Assembly (NCBI GenBank): GCA_951640165.1 | Contig: OX621257.1 | Location: forward strand, 5,219,201 to 5,283,200 | Origin: Pseudoips prasinana | Taxonomy: Eukaryota > Arthropoda > Insecta > Lepidoptera > Nolidae | Direction: 5' to 3' | Length of the DNA: 64,000 nucleotides | Shown: one piece after another, positions 52,036-62,784 of the stretch | How the letters are laid out: each line of letters starts with the position of its first letter | Position numbering within the stretch: the first letter of the stretch is position 1 | Made by a program: the position numbers and the translations under genes | The notes under the pieces: generated by a model | What the model saw: only the letters and a program-made list of their open reading frames with translations | What the model was told of the DNA's origin: nothing | Databases searched by the model: none

Positions 52036-52535
52036 CTATATGGCTACAAGGTCTCCAGCGAGCAATGTGCAGGTAGGCAGTGAGAGCCAGACGTCTTTGT
52101 CATCGATGTACTCTTTAGTGGTGTAATAACCTCTAGCCATAAGTACACGTTTAATATGTGTTTTAAAACTTGTGTCAGGCAGATCAGTAATTTGAGTAGG
52201 AAGCTTGTTATAAAACCTAATACAATTTCCTAAAAATGATTTATTAGTTTTGCGTACTCTAAAACCTGGCATGGCTAGTTTGTTTTTATTCCTAGTATTT
52301 ATATTATGCAGTTCACTTTTCTTTTTATATTTATGAATATTTTTTCTAACAAACATAATATTCTGATATATATATATTCCGATGGCACAGTAAGTATATT
52401 TATTTCTTTAAACAAATTTCGCAAAGGATCGCGACTGCCTAAACCATAAATGGCTCTGACTGCTCTTTTCTGCAATACAAAAATAGTACCTATGTCAGCC
52501 GCCGAACCCCACAGCAGAATGCCATACGACATAAT
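52036..52535 (-). pseudogene. CR1/jockey-like LINE C-terminal fragment
   Basis: The minus strand reads 'SYGILLWGSAADIGTIFV', 'AVRAIYGLGSRDPLRNLF' and 'SEYIYI', then after a shift 'FVRKNIHKYKKKSELHNI' and 'NCIRFYNKLPTQITDLP', ending 'TCTLLAGDLVAI'. It is the same family as the plus-strand piece at 6422-7014 and supplies that family's C terminus. It is 5'-truncated at 'MSYGI'. Confidence 0.72.
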
Positions 52536-52539
52536 GCTA

Positions 52540-52990
52540 TTTATTCAAGGTTAGAGTGAACAGGCGTCTTATGGGTACGCGCGGTCCACCTTCGACCACA
52601 TCTTCACTTAGGTACCATTAGGTGAGATCGTGGTCAAGCAAACCCATTATGCGAAAAAAAAATCTTTTTGTTTTACCAAATAAAGAAATAAGTTTCCAGT
52701 TTGACTCGCTAACAGTACAGTCTCAGCTCAGTACATGTCTACTGTAGGTACTAGGTACCACAGATTTGAGCCGCACATACTATCTGCCCGTATATTTCTT
52801 CCAAGTGTCGTTATGTAGAATGGAAACATGTCATTTCGTTACGACAACATTATGCAGCGTGCGTATGTTGCTTCTACAAACGTAGTTCTATTGAACTTCT
52901 AAAAATATCACTAGTTTTCCATGTTCGTAATGTAGGTAAGTTAACTATATTGCACTTGATTTATAATAATAAAAAGAACGTCAAAGTACA
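52540..52990. other. no recognised feature
   Basis: Moderately AT-rich unique-looking DNA, with no domain in any frame. Confidence 0.4.
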
Positions 52991-52994
52991 AAAT

Positions 52995-53526
52995 TAAACA
53001 TCATCGTCGTATCAGTTGAAAGACTGCTGAGCTAAGCATGATTGCACAATTGCCGGTCTTGCGCTATCCGCATCCAGCGACATCCAGTGCCCTACCAAGA
53101 TCATCGGTCCATCTTGTAGGAGGCTTGCCCACGCTGCGTCTTCCGGTTCGTAGTCGCCTTTCAAGAATATGTGCCCTACCACTATCACTTTAGCTTGGCA
53201 ATTCATCAAACGCATCCGTGATTTGTCACCAGAACCATCGACAATAATTTAAGTCTTACATAGTTACGTTGTTTGGTTCTCCATTTGCCTTTTAATTTTC
53301 TGATGTATTCTTCAATCAATTACTTAATACCTTAATTTGTGTATTAGATATAAATTCCTTTTACCTGGTTAAATGTTTTGTATTACCTACTTTACGATTT
53401 AGCATTGTTATTTGCAACCGATTTTGATTAGTGGGCAGGGCACATAGCTTGTAAATGAGAAGTCATTTACGAGCTATGTGCCCTGCTCACTGCCACATCA
53501 GCTTGGCAATTCTTCGGGCTATATAA
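52995..53526 (-). pseudogene. diverged RTE fragment hosting the Harbinger element
   Basis: 'gccggtcttgcgctatccgc', 'catcttgtaggaggcttgcc' and 'cagcttggcaattcttcggg' follow the RTE order. An unrelated AT-rich piece lies at 53230-53430. The match resumes briefly after the Harbinger element ('ggttacttt', 60073-60081). Confidence 0.65.
53431..53490. repeat. 60-bp fold-back of RTE sequence
   Basis: 'gtgggcagggcacatagctt' (from 53431) is mirrored at 53463-53490 with a 4-nt loop and two mismatches. The right arm is the normal RTE sequence, so the left arm is an inverted copy. Confidence 0.8.
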
Positions 53527-53576
53527 GGGCCATACCTCACCGAGACGCCATGGCGACGTGGCCAGCGACGTTGCCA
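53527..53576 (+). repeat. Harbinger left terminal inverted repeat
   Basis: 50 bp beginning 'gggccatacctcaccgag'. The repeated 'cgtcgcca/ggcgacg' words inside and just after it are probably transposase binding sites. Confidence 0.88.
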
Positions 53577-55591
53577 TGGCTACGTCACCATGCATCGCCA
53601 GACTGAGTCGCCCAATCGCGTCGCCAATACATTCAGTTCTGTCTCGACACAGTCAGGAATGGACGTGGAAATTACTGCACTGTTATTATATTATTACCAG
53701 CGTCGCAAAAAGATTAAACGCAAAAAGAAAAAATGGGTACACCCGTTTGTATCAAACCGAAGCCAAAGCGGTGTTTTTCTCAAACTCTATAAAGATTTAA
53801 GAAAATACCCTGAAAAAATGTTCAATTATCTGAGGATGTCACTAACATCATTTGATGAATTATTGAGTTTATGTTGGAATGATTTAACTGAACAAGATAC
53901 AATATTAAGAAAATCTATAAGTCCTGAAGAAAAACTATTTGTGCCATTGAGGTAAGCATATATTTATAATTTAATCATACATGTCTAAAATGGTTGATTC
54001 GTCGGAGTAATTTGACAAATTCGACAAGGGTGTGGTGTGTGACATTTCAGAACCTCTGGAACGAGTAGAATATCCAGGATGGTAGCTTGAAGGAGACTGT
54101 TGCATTTGTTGGGATTGCGACAATGAGCTTTGGGGGTAATATACAGGCTTAGTTGCGTTGTCGAGTATAGACATTATCTTCATTTTCGTATCCATTTTTC
54201 TCTCTGGAGGTACTTTTTTTAATGTAGCTACCAAGAACAACATAAATATGTCTTCGTCATTATTTTTTTCGTCAATTTTTTCTCTCGTCTCGATGCTTCT
54301 CTGTAGAGTTTCAAGGAATTTATCATCTTCGGGACACGTAGTGGCCTTTGTTCTCTTTTTTTTACGTTGTACCATCTGTGTATCTGGTTCAGAGTTCTCC
54401 GTAGGTTCTTCATCAGCAACGTATTTGTGTTCAGGTTTCTTTCCAGCTACAACATTTTTTAAGAATTACAGCTGTTTAAAGAAGATGTATTCACTTTTAC
54501 GTGATCCACCGCCAGATTCAGACTTAACATTTTTTTGGCGGCCAATTTCCTTTGTGAAGCAGCCGCGGATACTCTTCCACTTTCTTTGTAATGCAACAGC
54601 TGAAAGTAAATTTTAAGTTAGATTTTTTTTTTGCAGGTATCTTGCAACAGGTTGTACATTTATGGAACTATATTACAACTACAGACTCGGTTATACAACA
54701 ATATTTACAATAGTTAGAGAAGTGTGTGACGCTATATGCAAACATCAAGGACAATTTATAATATTACCTACAACAGGAAATGATTGGGAAAGCATTGCAA
54801 GAGGATTAAAAAAACACCAATTTCCCTCATTGCACTGGTGCCATTGACGGAAAACACATCAGAATAATCCAGCCAGTAAATTCCGGATCACTGTACTACA
54901 ACTATAAACATAACTTTCCAATTGTTTTACTCGCAATATGTGATGCTAATTATAATTTCACGTATAGATATAGATATTGGAGCGAATGGAAAAAGCAGTG
55001 ATTCGGGAATTTTTAAAGAAAGCTCTTTTTACACTAACCTCATAAGCAATTCTATAAGTATCCCTGAGGCCAAACCACTGATAGAAAATGGTGAGAATAT
55101 TCCATATACAATTGTAAGAGATGAAGCTTTCGGACTACATGAAAACCTCATGAGACCTTACGGAGGACACAATCTCAGTTACAAACAAAGAATTTTTAAG
55201 TTTATTTAGAGCACGCCGTTATATCGAGTGCACATTTGGTATATTATCCAATAAGTGGAGGATATTCCACAGGCCACTGAATGTTAATATAACGGTTGGA
55301 ATTTCTTTATTTCTCAAAGATTTACAATCACTTCGAGGAGAAACAAGATACATAATTAAACTATAAATATTACATAATTGAAAATTTGAAAAGTTCACAC
55401 TGCGCATAATATAAAGTAATTTGCTAAACAACGTACCATTAACAATTGGTAAATAATGTAGTTGTGTAGGTAGAGGTGAATAAAAACCGGCGCGCTGCGC
55501 TCACGCCCTTTGTCCGTTGTAAGTAAGTGAGCAAATTTTAAGAGGCATTTACACTGAGTGTGAATTTGTTTACCTTTTTTTTTTCTCGTTA

Positions 55592-57014
55592 TTATTGTTC
55601 GGTAGAGCCTTTGTAAATGTGTTGTTTTAATAATTTTTTGTAAATATATGTGGTCTTAGCGTTTTTGATATGGTTAGGTAATGCATTAAAATATTGTGCT
55701 CCTTGGTATACAATTGTCCTTTTACCATAATTGGTTCTTGGTTTGTATAGTATTATATTGTGTGCCCTTCTTGAACTTCGTGTTTGCACTTGTATCTTTT
55801 TTGTAAGTTTTATTTCTGTGTGGATGTCTTTGTTTAATATTTTATGTATCAAAATTGCTGTATTGTATTGGTAAATTTGTGTAATATTTAATAATTTGGT
55901 TTCAGTATAAAGCTTTTGTGTTGGAGTAAAATAATTGTAATGAAATAGAACTTTTACTAATTTATTTTGCGACCTCTGTAATGTCTGGATGTGTACTTTA
56001 GCAGCTGATCCCCAGACCTCGATTAGGTAATCAATGTGAGGTTTAACTAAAGAATTGTATATAATATAACGGATTTTTAAGGGTAAGCATCTTGCTATAC
56101 TACGTAAGGCCCCAGTTAATTTACATAATTTTGAACGTATCTTGTCGATATGTGGCTTCCACTGCAGTTGGCTATCCAAAATAAGCGATACCTTTCTTTA
56201 AATACCCTAGTTAGTGTAGTCCCGTTAATAACCAGAGGTCTGTGATCGAGAATTTTTTTGTTTTTGGCTGCAAAAATTATGTAGTTGGTTTTAGCCGCAT
56301 TTATAGTCAGTAAGTTAGATAGAAACCATTTTTCTAAGGTGTAAAGATCAGTCTGTGCGTCGTTTATGACAGTATCGATAGAATTACCATAGTAAAACAG
56401 ACAGGTGTCGTCAGCATAAAGTGAGATATGACCTTTTAGGCCTATTTCATGGACGTCATTTATGTAGATGAGGAATAAAAGTGGGCCCAATATAGAGCCT
56501 TGTGGGACGCCACATTTTATTGATTTTGGTTCACTTATATGCTCATTTATACTAACTACCTGGTACCGACATGTTAAGTAAGATTGAAATATTTGAAGCG
56601 CGTTTCCTGTGATACCAATGTGTTCCAATTTACGTAATAACAATTTGTGACTAACAGTATCAAATGCCTTTTTTAGGTCAATAAATACACCTAAACCTAG
56701 GCGTTTCTGGTCAATATTAGTTTTAAGTTTTGTAATCAGGTCAGTTGTTGCTGAAAGTGTATTCGATTTTTTCCTAAATCCATATTGACGGTCAAATAAG
56801 AAGTTAAATGAGTTTAGATACTGTAGTAGTCTGCTATGTAATAATTTTTCAAAAATTTTGGAAATCACAGGTAAGACAGAGATAGGTCTGTAGTTGCCTG
56901 GATCCAATTTTGATCCCGATTTAAATATAGGAGTAACCTTAGCGCTCTTCAGTAAATCTGGAAATGTCCCGTCAACCAAACATTTATTTACGCATTTTGT
57001 GAGACTAGGTAATA
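55592..57014 (-). pseudogene. LINE reverse transcriptase, main part
   Basis: The minus-strand frame after the mariner edge reads 'PSLTKCVNKCLVDGTFPD', 'LDPGNYRPISVLPVISKI', 'GVFIDLKKAFDTVSHKLL' (first catalytic Asp), 'GVPQGSILGPLLFLIYI' and 'SLYADDTCLFYYGNS' (catalytic pair). A frame change near 56175 leads to 'WKPHIDKIRSKLCKLTG', 'VWGSAAKVHIQTLQRSQN' and 'GAQYFNALPNHIKNAK', with the stop at 55592. It is the polymerase of a CR1/jockey-type retrotransposon and all catalytic boxes are kept. The shift, the mariner and the truncated 5' end disable it. Confidence 0.82.
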
Positions 57015-58301
57015 TTAGGTCTTTACCTATGAAATTGCCGTTCTGCAGTACTGGCCATTTCAAATCAAAATAATTTTTGTTTGGCTAAGAATTCTAATTT
57101 CAAATTAATTTTATTTTAAAAACATGGATTCTTTTTTCCAAAAGTAGTCATTTCTTTATTGATTAGTGTTACATTTTCATCGCATTTCAATCTTTTTCGT
57201 CATCATGGATACGTTAAAAATTCGAGTAATTATGGAATATGAGTACCGTCGTGGCAGCAACGCGGCACAAGCGGCACGCAACATCAACGACGTTTACGGA
57301 GCTAACACTACAAACCAACGCACCACCTGTTATTGGTTTGCTCGCTTCCGTTCTGGAAATTTCGACCTGAAAAATGAACCTCGCGGTCGTCCGAAGACTT
57401 TGGTCGACAATGACGAATTAAAGGCGGTTGTGGAAGCTGATGATACACAATCTACGGCTGAATTAGCAGCAGCTTTCGACGTTAGCGTCAAAACAATATT
57501 GGTCCATTTGCGTCAAATTGGCAAGGTAAAAAAGCTTGACAAATGGGTGCCCCACGAACTCAATGATCGCCAGCGCGAAGTACGCGTCGAGACGTGCCTT
57601 GCACTGATCAACAGACACACAAATGAAGGAATTTTGAACCGCATTGTTACCTGCGATGAAAAATGGATTCTGTTTGATAACCGCAAGCGCTCAGCAAGTT
57701 GGTTGGATCCTGGTTCAGCACCTAAACAATGCCCTAAACGAAAACTTACCCCTAGAAAAGTGATGGTCACTGTTTGGTGGTCTAGCGCCGGTGTGATTCA
57801 TCACAGCTTCTTACCAAACGGGGTGAGCATTACTGCAGATGTGTACTGTGAAGAACTGAGCACAATGATGGAGAAGCTGGCGCATCTCCAACCAGCATTG
57901 GTCAATCGCTCGTCTCCGCTGCTCCTGCACGACAACGCGCGACCTCATACTGCACAGCAGACGGTCTCCAAGTTGCAAGAACTGGGGTTGGAAGCTCTCC
58001 GTCATCCGCCCTACTCACCAGACCTTGCGCCTACAGACTACTACTTTTTCCAGAATTTGGATAACTTCTGGCGGGAAAAAAATTCAATACCCGAGAGGCA
58101 GTACAAAATGCCTTTGAAGAATTTGTTGCCTCCCGTCCAGCTGATTTCTTTAAGAAGGGCATCAATAAACTGCCACTGCGATGGCAAAGATGCATTGATT
58201 GCATGGGTGATTACTTCGATTAATACAAATAAAAAAATTCATGAAAAAAATTCGTTTAAATTTTTTCATACAAAACGGCAATTTCATAGGTAAAGACCTA
58301 T
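57015..58301 (+). mobile_element. mariner transposon
   Basis: A 1287-bp unit with inverted ends 'ttaggtctttacctatgaaa' (from 57015) and mirror (to 58301), flanked by TA at 57013-57014 and 58302-58303. Taking it out restores the LINE frame from 'SKLLI' to 'LPSLTKC' exactly. Length and TA duplication are those of a full mariner. Confidence 0.93.
57205..58223 (+). pseudogene. mariner transposase with one frameshift
   Basis: It starts at 57205 with 'MDTLKIRVIMEYEYRRGS' and an N-terminal helix-turn-helix region ('STAELAAAFDVSVKTILV'). The linker 'KLDKWVPHELND' leads to the catalytic D,D34D core: 'IVTCDEKWILFDN', 'LLLHDNARPHTA' and 'YSPDLAPTDYYFF'. In a run of A near 58076-58083 the frame slips by one base. 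The proper C terminus ('EEFVASRPADFFKKGINK', 'RCIDCMGDYFD') then continues in another frame to a stop at 58221-58223. The total is close to the usual ~345 residues. This enzyme cuts and pastes at TA sites. The slip is the only damage I see, so inactivation looks recent. Confidence 0.9.
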
Positions 58302-59370
58302 TATTAGTAATTTAGACATTTTTATGACTTTCGCACTGATGCCATCTAATCCTGTACTAGTATTTAATTTTAGATTGTCAATAATTTTACCAATTTCAAG
58401 TTCTGTGGCTAGTGTTATGTGTGAGAGTTTATGTGTGTGTGTTACGTTTTGGCTAGTGGCATAACTGTGGTGATAAAAGGTAGGTATTTGATTTGCTAGT
58501 AAAACACCTATATTCGAGAAATAATCATTAAGGGTTTCACAGATATTTTTTGGATTTGATGTAATTCCATTGGGTGTTTCTAGTTTCGAAGGGGCTAGGC
58601 TTGTTTGGTGTTTATTGTTTGAAAGACTATTTATTAGTTTCCACATTTTCATAGGCTTACCTACACATTCTTTAAATGAGTTATCGTAATAATTGGTTTT
58701 AGTCATCTGAATTTGCTCAAATACATTGTTTCTTTGTTTTTTGAATGTCTGCTTTAATTGTTCATCAGAAGGGTTATTTTGTAATTCTTTCCACAGTAAA
58801 TTTCTTCTGTCAATTTCACTAATGATATCCTTGTTAATCCAGTCTGTCCTGGGAGGATTTAAGATCTTAATTTTATTTATTTCATTGCTTTTTATAGCCG
58901 CATTAATTGTATCGTGAAACATTGCATAGTTTTCTCCAACAGTAGTAAAGTTCAGCTTCTCTAAAGATCCGTATAGTTTATCATAAGCTAGGCACGTATA
59001 ATTTTTCTTTTGTAATAGTTTCGGCTTGATTTTTTTCACTTCCATGTATATCTGTTTATGATCTGACATAGCAGATTCAATAATAGCAAGATGGAAACTA
59101 TTTTCTTTTAAGCTAGTTAAAGCGTGATCTAGAATGGTTTTGGTAGTAGCTGTTTCTCTTGTACAATAGTTAGCGCTTATCTTATTAAGAAAATTGTATC
59201 CGTTTTCCTGTAGTGTTTCCTTGTACTCTATGATTGGTCGTTCTTTGCTGAGTAGGTTGTAATTGAAGTCTCCTAATATTATGGATCTTTTATGTTTGTA
59301 TAATTCTTCCGAAAAGGTCTCTAGAAACTGTGTTGTATTTGTCCTTTCTGGTTTATATATAGTTTGTGTA
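58302..59370 (-). pseudogene. LINE endonuclease end and linker
   Basis: From 59370 downward the minus strand reads 'RSIILGDFNYNLLSKERP' and 'SAMSDHKQIYMEVKKIKP', the GDFN and SDH boxes of an AP-type endonuclease whose first half is missing. The linker follows with 'PPRTDWINKDIISEIDRR', 'PMKMWKLINSLSNNK' and 'LNTSTGLDGISAKVIKMS', which meets the mariner edge. The reverse transcriptase continues at 57014. Confidence 0.8.
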
Positions 59371-60020
59371 TAGATTTAGCAAAGAAGATTGTTAAGACGC
59401 GTTATGACGTTTTGCATAATTTTGTACGTTCTAGAGATGGCTATTCATATGACGATACTTTGGTAGTAACGGGGTTCGGACCTGCTACAGATCAGAATCG
59501 TAATAGAGGAGGGAGAACAGCTTTAACAGTTCGAGACTAACTTGCAGACCATTTTGTCAATCATAACTCACTACCATGGCAAGATAGAAATGTATAAGTT
59601 TAACAAAATATTAATAAAACATTGCACTTACATAGTTCCTTTTTTTCTGCATTTGTCATGTCTTCTTTTTCTTTAAAAATGTGCACCATTTCATCCCAAC
59701 ATTTAATTTTCAAGATGCGGTCAGAGTACTCTTTCAATCCGTTGTTCCACACGGCCGATTTTCAATTTCTATGATAAATCTCTCAGTATCGAACGACATT
59801 TTGCTCTCAGTACGACGTGTGTTCAACGCGGCGACTGGTTGGCGACTGAGTGAGTTACGGAGCATACAAACACGTGCAAACAACTGGCGGCGTTGCCAGG
59901 TAGCCAGCGTCACCAGTCGCCGCATGCGGAGCGGTCGACTCTGGCTACTCTGGCTACTTGGCAACGCCGCCAGTCGGTCGCCAAGTGAATTAGCCGTCAT
60001 ACATCTCAGTACGAACTAGT

Positions 60021-60070
60021 TGGCAACGTCGCTGGCCACGTCGCCATGGCATCTCGGTGAGGTATGGCCC
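60021..60070 (-). repeat. Harbinger right terminal inverted repeat
   Basis: The mirror of 53527-53576, ending 'gtgaggtatggccc'. The inner neighbourhood 59860-60020 is rich in 'ggcgac/gtcgcc' words. Confidence 0.88.
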
Positions 60071-60309
60071 AAGGGTTACTTTACTAAATTAATAGGCAGT
60101 GTTGGTTCCGCTAATTGTTAGGCCGGGTTGGAATTTGCACCAACCTCCCGACGAACTCCCATACCACATTTAAGCACCCGATGAATTAGCATCCCTTCAG
60201 AATGGGTCGTGGAAAATTTAAACAACTGCTGGGTATCATATTGCTGCATGTTTATATTTATTCCCGTGCAAGTGATCTGACCCCCATTTCGAATTCCATC
60301 TGTTTACTT

Positions 60310-60410
60310 CAGCGGCCGCCTGAGATGTGGCCCGAACCCCATAAGGGTGCCCTCAGGTATTAGTCGCTTAAATTAAGCTACTGGTTGAGAGCCTTTTGCG
60401 CTAGCCAACT
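60310..60410 (+). repeat. repeat J, unfolded copy
   Basis: 'gtggcccgaaccccataagg' and 'taagctactggttgagagcc' match 45949-46040 without the inverted arm. Confidence 0.55.
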
Positions 60411-60414
60411 GCTC

Positions 60415-60880
60415 GTTGTTTTCAATTCTTTAATTTTAATATACAATTGCTAAATGTAACAATAATAGCTTAGTAAATTGCTATTTATTATTTATTTAAG
60501 GATATAAAAAATATATGTGACAAAACAGACCGCACGGACGGACTAATTCAAAATATTTTGTTGCTTTAATTACTGTTTTTAAACTGTGTTTATGTAATAC
60601 ATTGTGAGCTTGACAAGTACAAGTGTATGTAAATACCCAAGTGCTGAATAAATTTCATTATTTCCTTTATGCATGTGTATTATTTTGCGGGCGGGAAGAC
60701 GGCGCGCAAATTGATGGATTGATAAAACTGATAATTTTGTAACTTTACGGTCATAAATTTCCGCAAAGTAACGGGTGATAACTTTATTTATAAGAAGAAA
60801 GGATTTTTTTAAATAGTCGTAACATGTTTTAGTGTTACAATTTAACTACATATAATTCACTATAGTCCTAAGTATTAATA
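60415..60880. other. no recognised feature
   Basis: AT-rich, no frames or repeats that I can name. Confidence 0.4.
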
Positions 60881-60884
60881 TTAT

Positions 60885-61045
60885 AAATGCGAAAGTTTGT
60901 GAGTATGGATCTACTTATGGATGCAGTTTGGTACTTTTTCACGCAAAAACTACAGAACACATTTTGATGAAACTTTGTAGTAATATAGCCTATACATCCG
61001 AATAACACATAGACTATAATTTATAATTTAAACCGCGGGTAACGA
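60885..61045 (+). mobile_element. Helitron-like unit, third subfamily
   Basis: 'aatattataaatgcgaaagt', 'tttttcacgcaaaaactaca' and 'aataacacatagactataat' resemble 28205-28400. It ends near 'aaaccgcgggtaacg' without a clear CTAG. Confidence 0.5.
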
Positions 61046-61049
61046 GGTA

Positions 61050-61245
61050 AAAGAGGTGTACAAAGACTAAACTTAACCTGCTGTGGAAGTCTCTTGGTGC
61101 CTGTAGGAGGAGCCCCGAGAACGCGGGTATGTTGCTCCAGTGCCCCCCCCCCCCCCCCCCTTGTGCGCCAGGTCCCAGATGGTTGGGACACGTACCCTGA
61201 AAGGGCTCTGAATTGCCTTCCCTTATTGCCGACTCCTGCCAATAC
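61050..61245 (+). repeat. dispersed repeat F with C homopolymer
   Basis: 'agtctcttggtgcctgtagg' to 'ctgaattgccttccctta'. A run of about 19 C occurs at 61143-61161, where other copies have only a few. This is also a place where an assembly may be wrong. Confidence 0.55.
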
Positions 61246-61545
61246 ATATACCCGAAAACATTACAAGTGGAAAAACAACGTAAATGTTTATTTTTACAAA
61301 AAACAATGTCGGGTGTCATAATTTAAATTGCAAATATCAAATCAATGTGTAAGGATTTTATTTGTTCGCTCCAAAATATTTTTAACTTTTTCTATGTCGC
61401 GGTATGTTCAAGTTTAATTAAACGTATAAAAATAAACTTTCTATCCACTTTATCGCATTATTTTAAAAGATAAAAAATCTGATATAACTACAGTTGAACA
61501 TTAGTTTTAGGCAAATTTTAACTTTACGTCTGGCATCAATATAAA
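61246..61545. other. no recognised feature
   Basis: AT-rich DNA without coding signs. Confidence 0.4.
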
Positions 61546-61547
61546 AC

Positions 61548-61872
61548 ACTAGCTGTGACCCGCGGTTTTACCCGCGTAAAATTTTATAAATTATCATAAC
61601 TCCTCCCCCGTTGGTAGCCTGATAATATGTAGCCTATATGTTGACCCAATCTCTTAGTAATATTCATGCAAAATATCAAGTAAATCCATGCAGTACATTT
61701 TGAGTTTAACCCGGACATACATACAGACAAACAGACACACAGACAAAAATTCTAAAAACTATATTTTTGGCTTCGATCTCGATTGTAGATCACGCCCCAA
61801 GTATCCTTTTAAAAACATATTCAATGTACAGTTTTGACTTTCCTACGATTTTATTAAATGTATAGATTATAG
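61548..61872 (-). mobile_element. Helitron-like unit, near full length
   Basis: It begins (plus) 'ctagctgtgacccgcggttt', passes 'gtagcctatatgttgaccca' and ends 'acgattttattaaatgtata'. It is the best match to 18086-18412. Confidence 0.65.
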
Positions 61873-61920
61873 GTGAACTGCTTCTCATATTCTTTTTGGA
61901 CCCGGCTGCCATTCGTAAAC

Positions 61921-62060
61921 CTACAGACGCCAGCACATCCAGCTACCCCTATCTGTCAAAATTCTTATTTAGATTTTCAACTTTATCACTTAAGCATAAG
62001 GTTCACTTTCAATTGGGGAAATTTGACAGATTGGGTAGCTTAACGTGCTGGCGTCCGTAG
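61921..62060. mobile_element. palindromic MITE H, copy 2
   Basis: 140 bp, with ends 'ctacagacgccagcacatcc' and the mirror 'gtgctggcgtccgtag'. The inner arms also pair ('atctgtcaaaa' with 'aaatttgacagatt'). Confidence 0.75.
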
Positions 62061-62552
62061 ATAGTTTGTTATATTCTGTTTGACATTGTTGTAAAACTAT
62101 TTCTCGTGTCGTCATCGTATATATTCGTATAAATTTGAGATTTTAAATAAACTTAAAAGTTGGTAATATGTTTTTTGTTCTTGTAATTTGTAATATACTA
62201 AAAACTTTTAAGGTTTAGTTAAGTTAAGTTTTGGATGAGGAAATAGCAGAAAACGTAATTTCGGTCAATGGGTATTCTTAGGTTCAATTTTGTCGATTTG
62301 AGTGTTGTCGTCTTTTTCACATTTATGTCTGGAGAGCGAGATAGCGTCGTTGGTTCCTTTTACCAATATGTCCGGCAGTTGTCCGTTTCTTATAATAACA
62401 ACTAGACTAATCTCTTCAAGATTACACTGTTCGACTGTAGAGTCAGTAGTATTGAGTTCAAACCCACGGCGTACACAACTGACGTTTAGAACTCAAGCGA
62501 ATCAATAGACATTAGTGAATGAATTAAAATAATGAAAGAAAACTTCGTGAGG
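62061..62552. other. no recognised feature
   Basis: A tRNA-like block may be present at about 62400-62470 ('gactgtagagtcagtagtat'), but it has no SINE body attached. No coding signs. Confidence 0.35.
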
Positions 62553-62608
62553 TTTTGGAGAACTCCTAGGTATGGTAAACCTGTGCCATACCTAAGAGTT
62601 CTCCAAAA
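62553..62608. repeat. 56-bp hairpin
   Basis: The 23-nt arms 'ttttggagaactcctaggta...' and mirror have one mismatch and a 10-nt loop. Confidence 0.85.
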
Positions 62609-62784
62609 TGTTTTTGATGGCATGTGAAGGCGCTAGCTGGCGTGGTAGATTATGGCCTATCCCCTCTCAATTTCAAGGAGGTCTTTGCCCTCCAGTGGGA
62701 TAGTAATAGACTGCATTATTAATACTATATTATATATATCCTAGATAGGGAAAAAATTCGCTCATCAGCGAGCACATCTTCTTC

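Larger units (their letters stand above)
55292..59370 (-). mobile_element. CR1/jockey-like LINE inserted in Harbinger
   Basis: The element reads on the minus strand from a truncated endonuclease (59370) to a 3' UTR (about 55300-55590). Removing it joins the transposase between 'RPLNVNI' (to 55290) and the codons from 59371. A mariner splits it at 57015-58301. Confidence 0.8.
53659..59597 (+). pseudogene. Harbinger transposase, two exons, interrupted
   Basis: Exon 1 (53659-53951) begins 'MDVEITALLLYYYQRRKK' and ends '...LFVPLR' at a gtaagc donor. Exon 2 starts at 54637 after a ttttttgcag acceptor with 'YLATGCTFMELYYNYRLG', the normal Harbinger continuation. '[10 protein letters not shown]' carries the first catalytic Asp, '[12 protein letters not shown]' the second, and 'RARRYIECTFGILSNKW' the Glu. 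At 55290 the LINE cuts in. The gene resumes at 59371 with 'IVKTRYDVLHNFVRSRDG' and 'GGRTALTVRD', a stop, then 'LADHFVNHN' to 59597. Frame changes near 54825, 54965 and 55200 show it is dead. It once cut and pasted the element. Confidence 0.85.
53971..59799 (-). pseudogene. Harbinger MADF-BESS DNA-binding protein, two exons
   Basis: Exon 1 (59799-59632, minus) begins 'MSFDTERFIIEIENRPC'. After a frameshift it reads 'LKIKCWDEMVHIFKEKED', the first half of a MADF domain, and ends at a gtaagtg donor. Exon 2 (54599-53971) follows a tttcag acceptor with 'LQRKWKSIRGCFTKEIG' and 'SEYIFFKQL', the second half. Then come a stop, a basic stretch 'VQRKKKRTK' and the BESS motif 'DIFMLFLVATLKKVPPER'. A polar tail ends at 53971. 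In Harbinger elements such a protein helps bring the transposase to DNA. Its intron holds transposase exon 2, and its exon 2 lies inside the transposase intron. Confidence 0.8.
53527..60070 (+). mobile_element. PIF/Harbinger transposon with nested insertions
   Basis: The 50-bp terminal inverted repeats 53527-53576 and 60021-60070 ('gggccatacctcaccgagac...') differ at one site. Between them lie a DDE_4-type transposase (plus) and a MADF-BESS protein (minus), the two-protein set of Harbinger elements. Without the inserted LINE and mariner it is about 2.5 kb. I could not define a clean 3-bp duplication: TAA precedes the left end and AAG follows the right. Confidence 0.88.

Noticed and set aside
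54158..54616. 152-codon plus-strand frame with hydrophobic stretches
   Set aside because: It lies antisense to MADF-BESS exon 2, inside the transposase intron. The minus-strand reading has clear MADF and BESS motifs.
57015..57063. Reading the bases around 57020-57063 as the start of the LINE protein ('NGNFIGKD')
   Set aside because: Those bases are the mariner terminal inverted repeat. The LINE frame continues at 58302 across the TA site.
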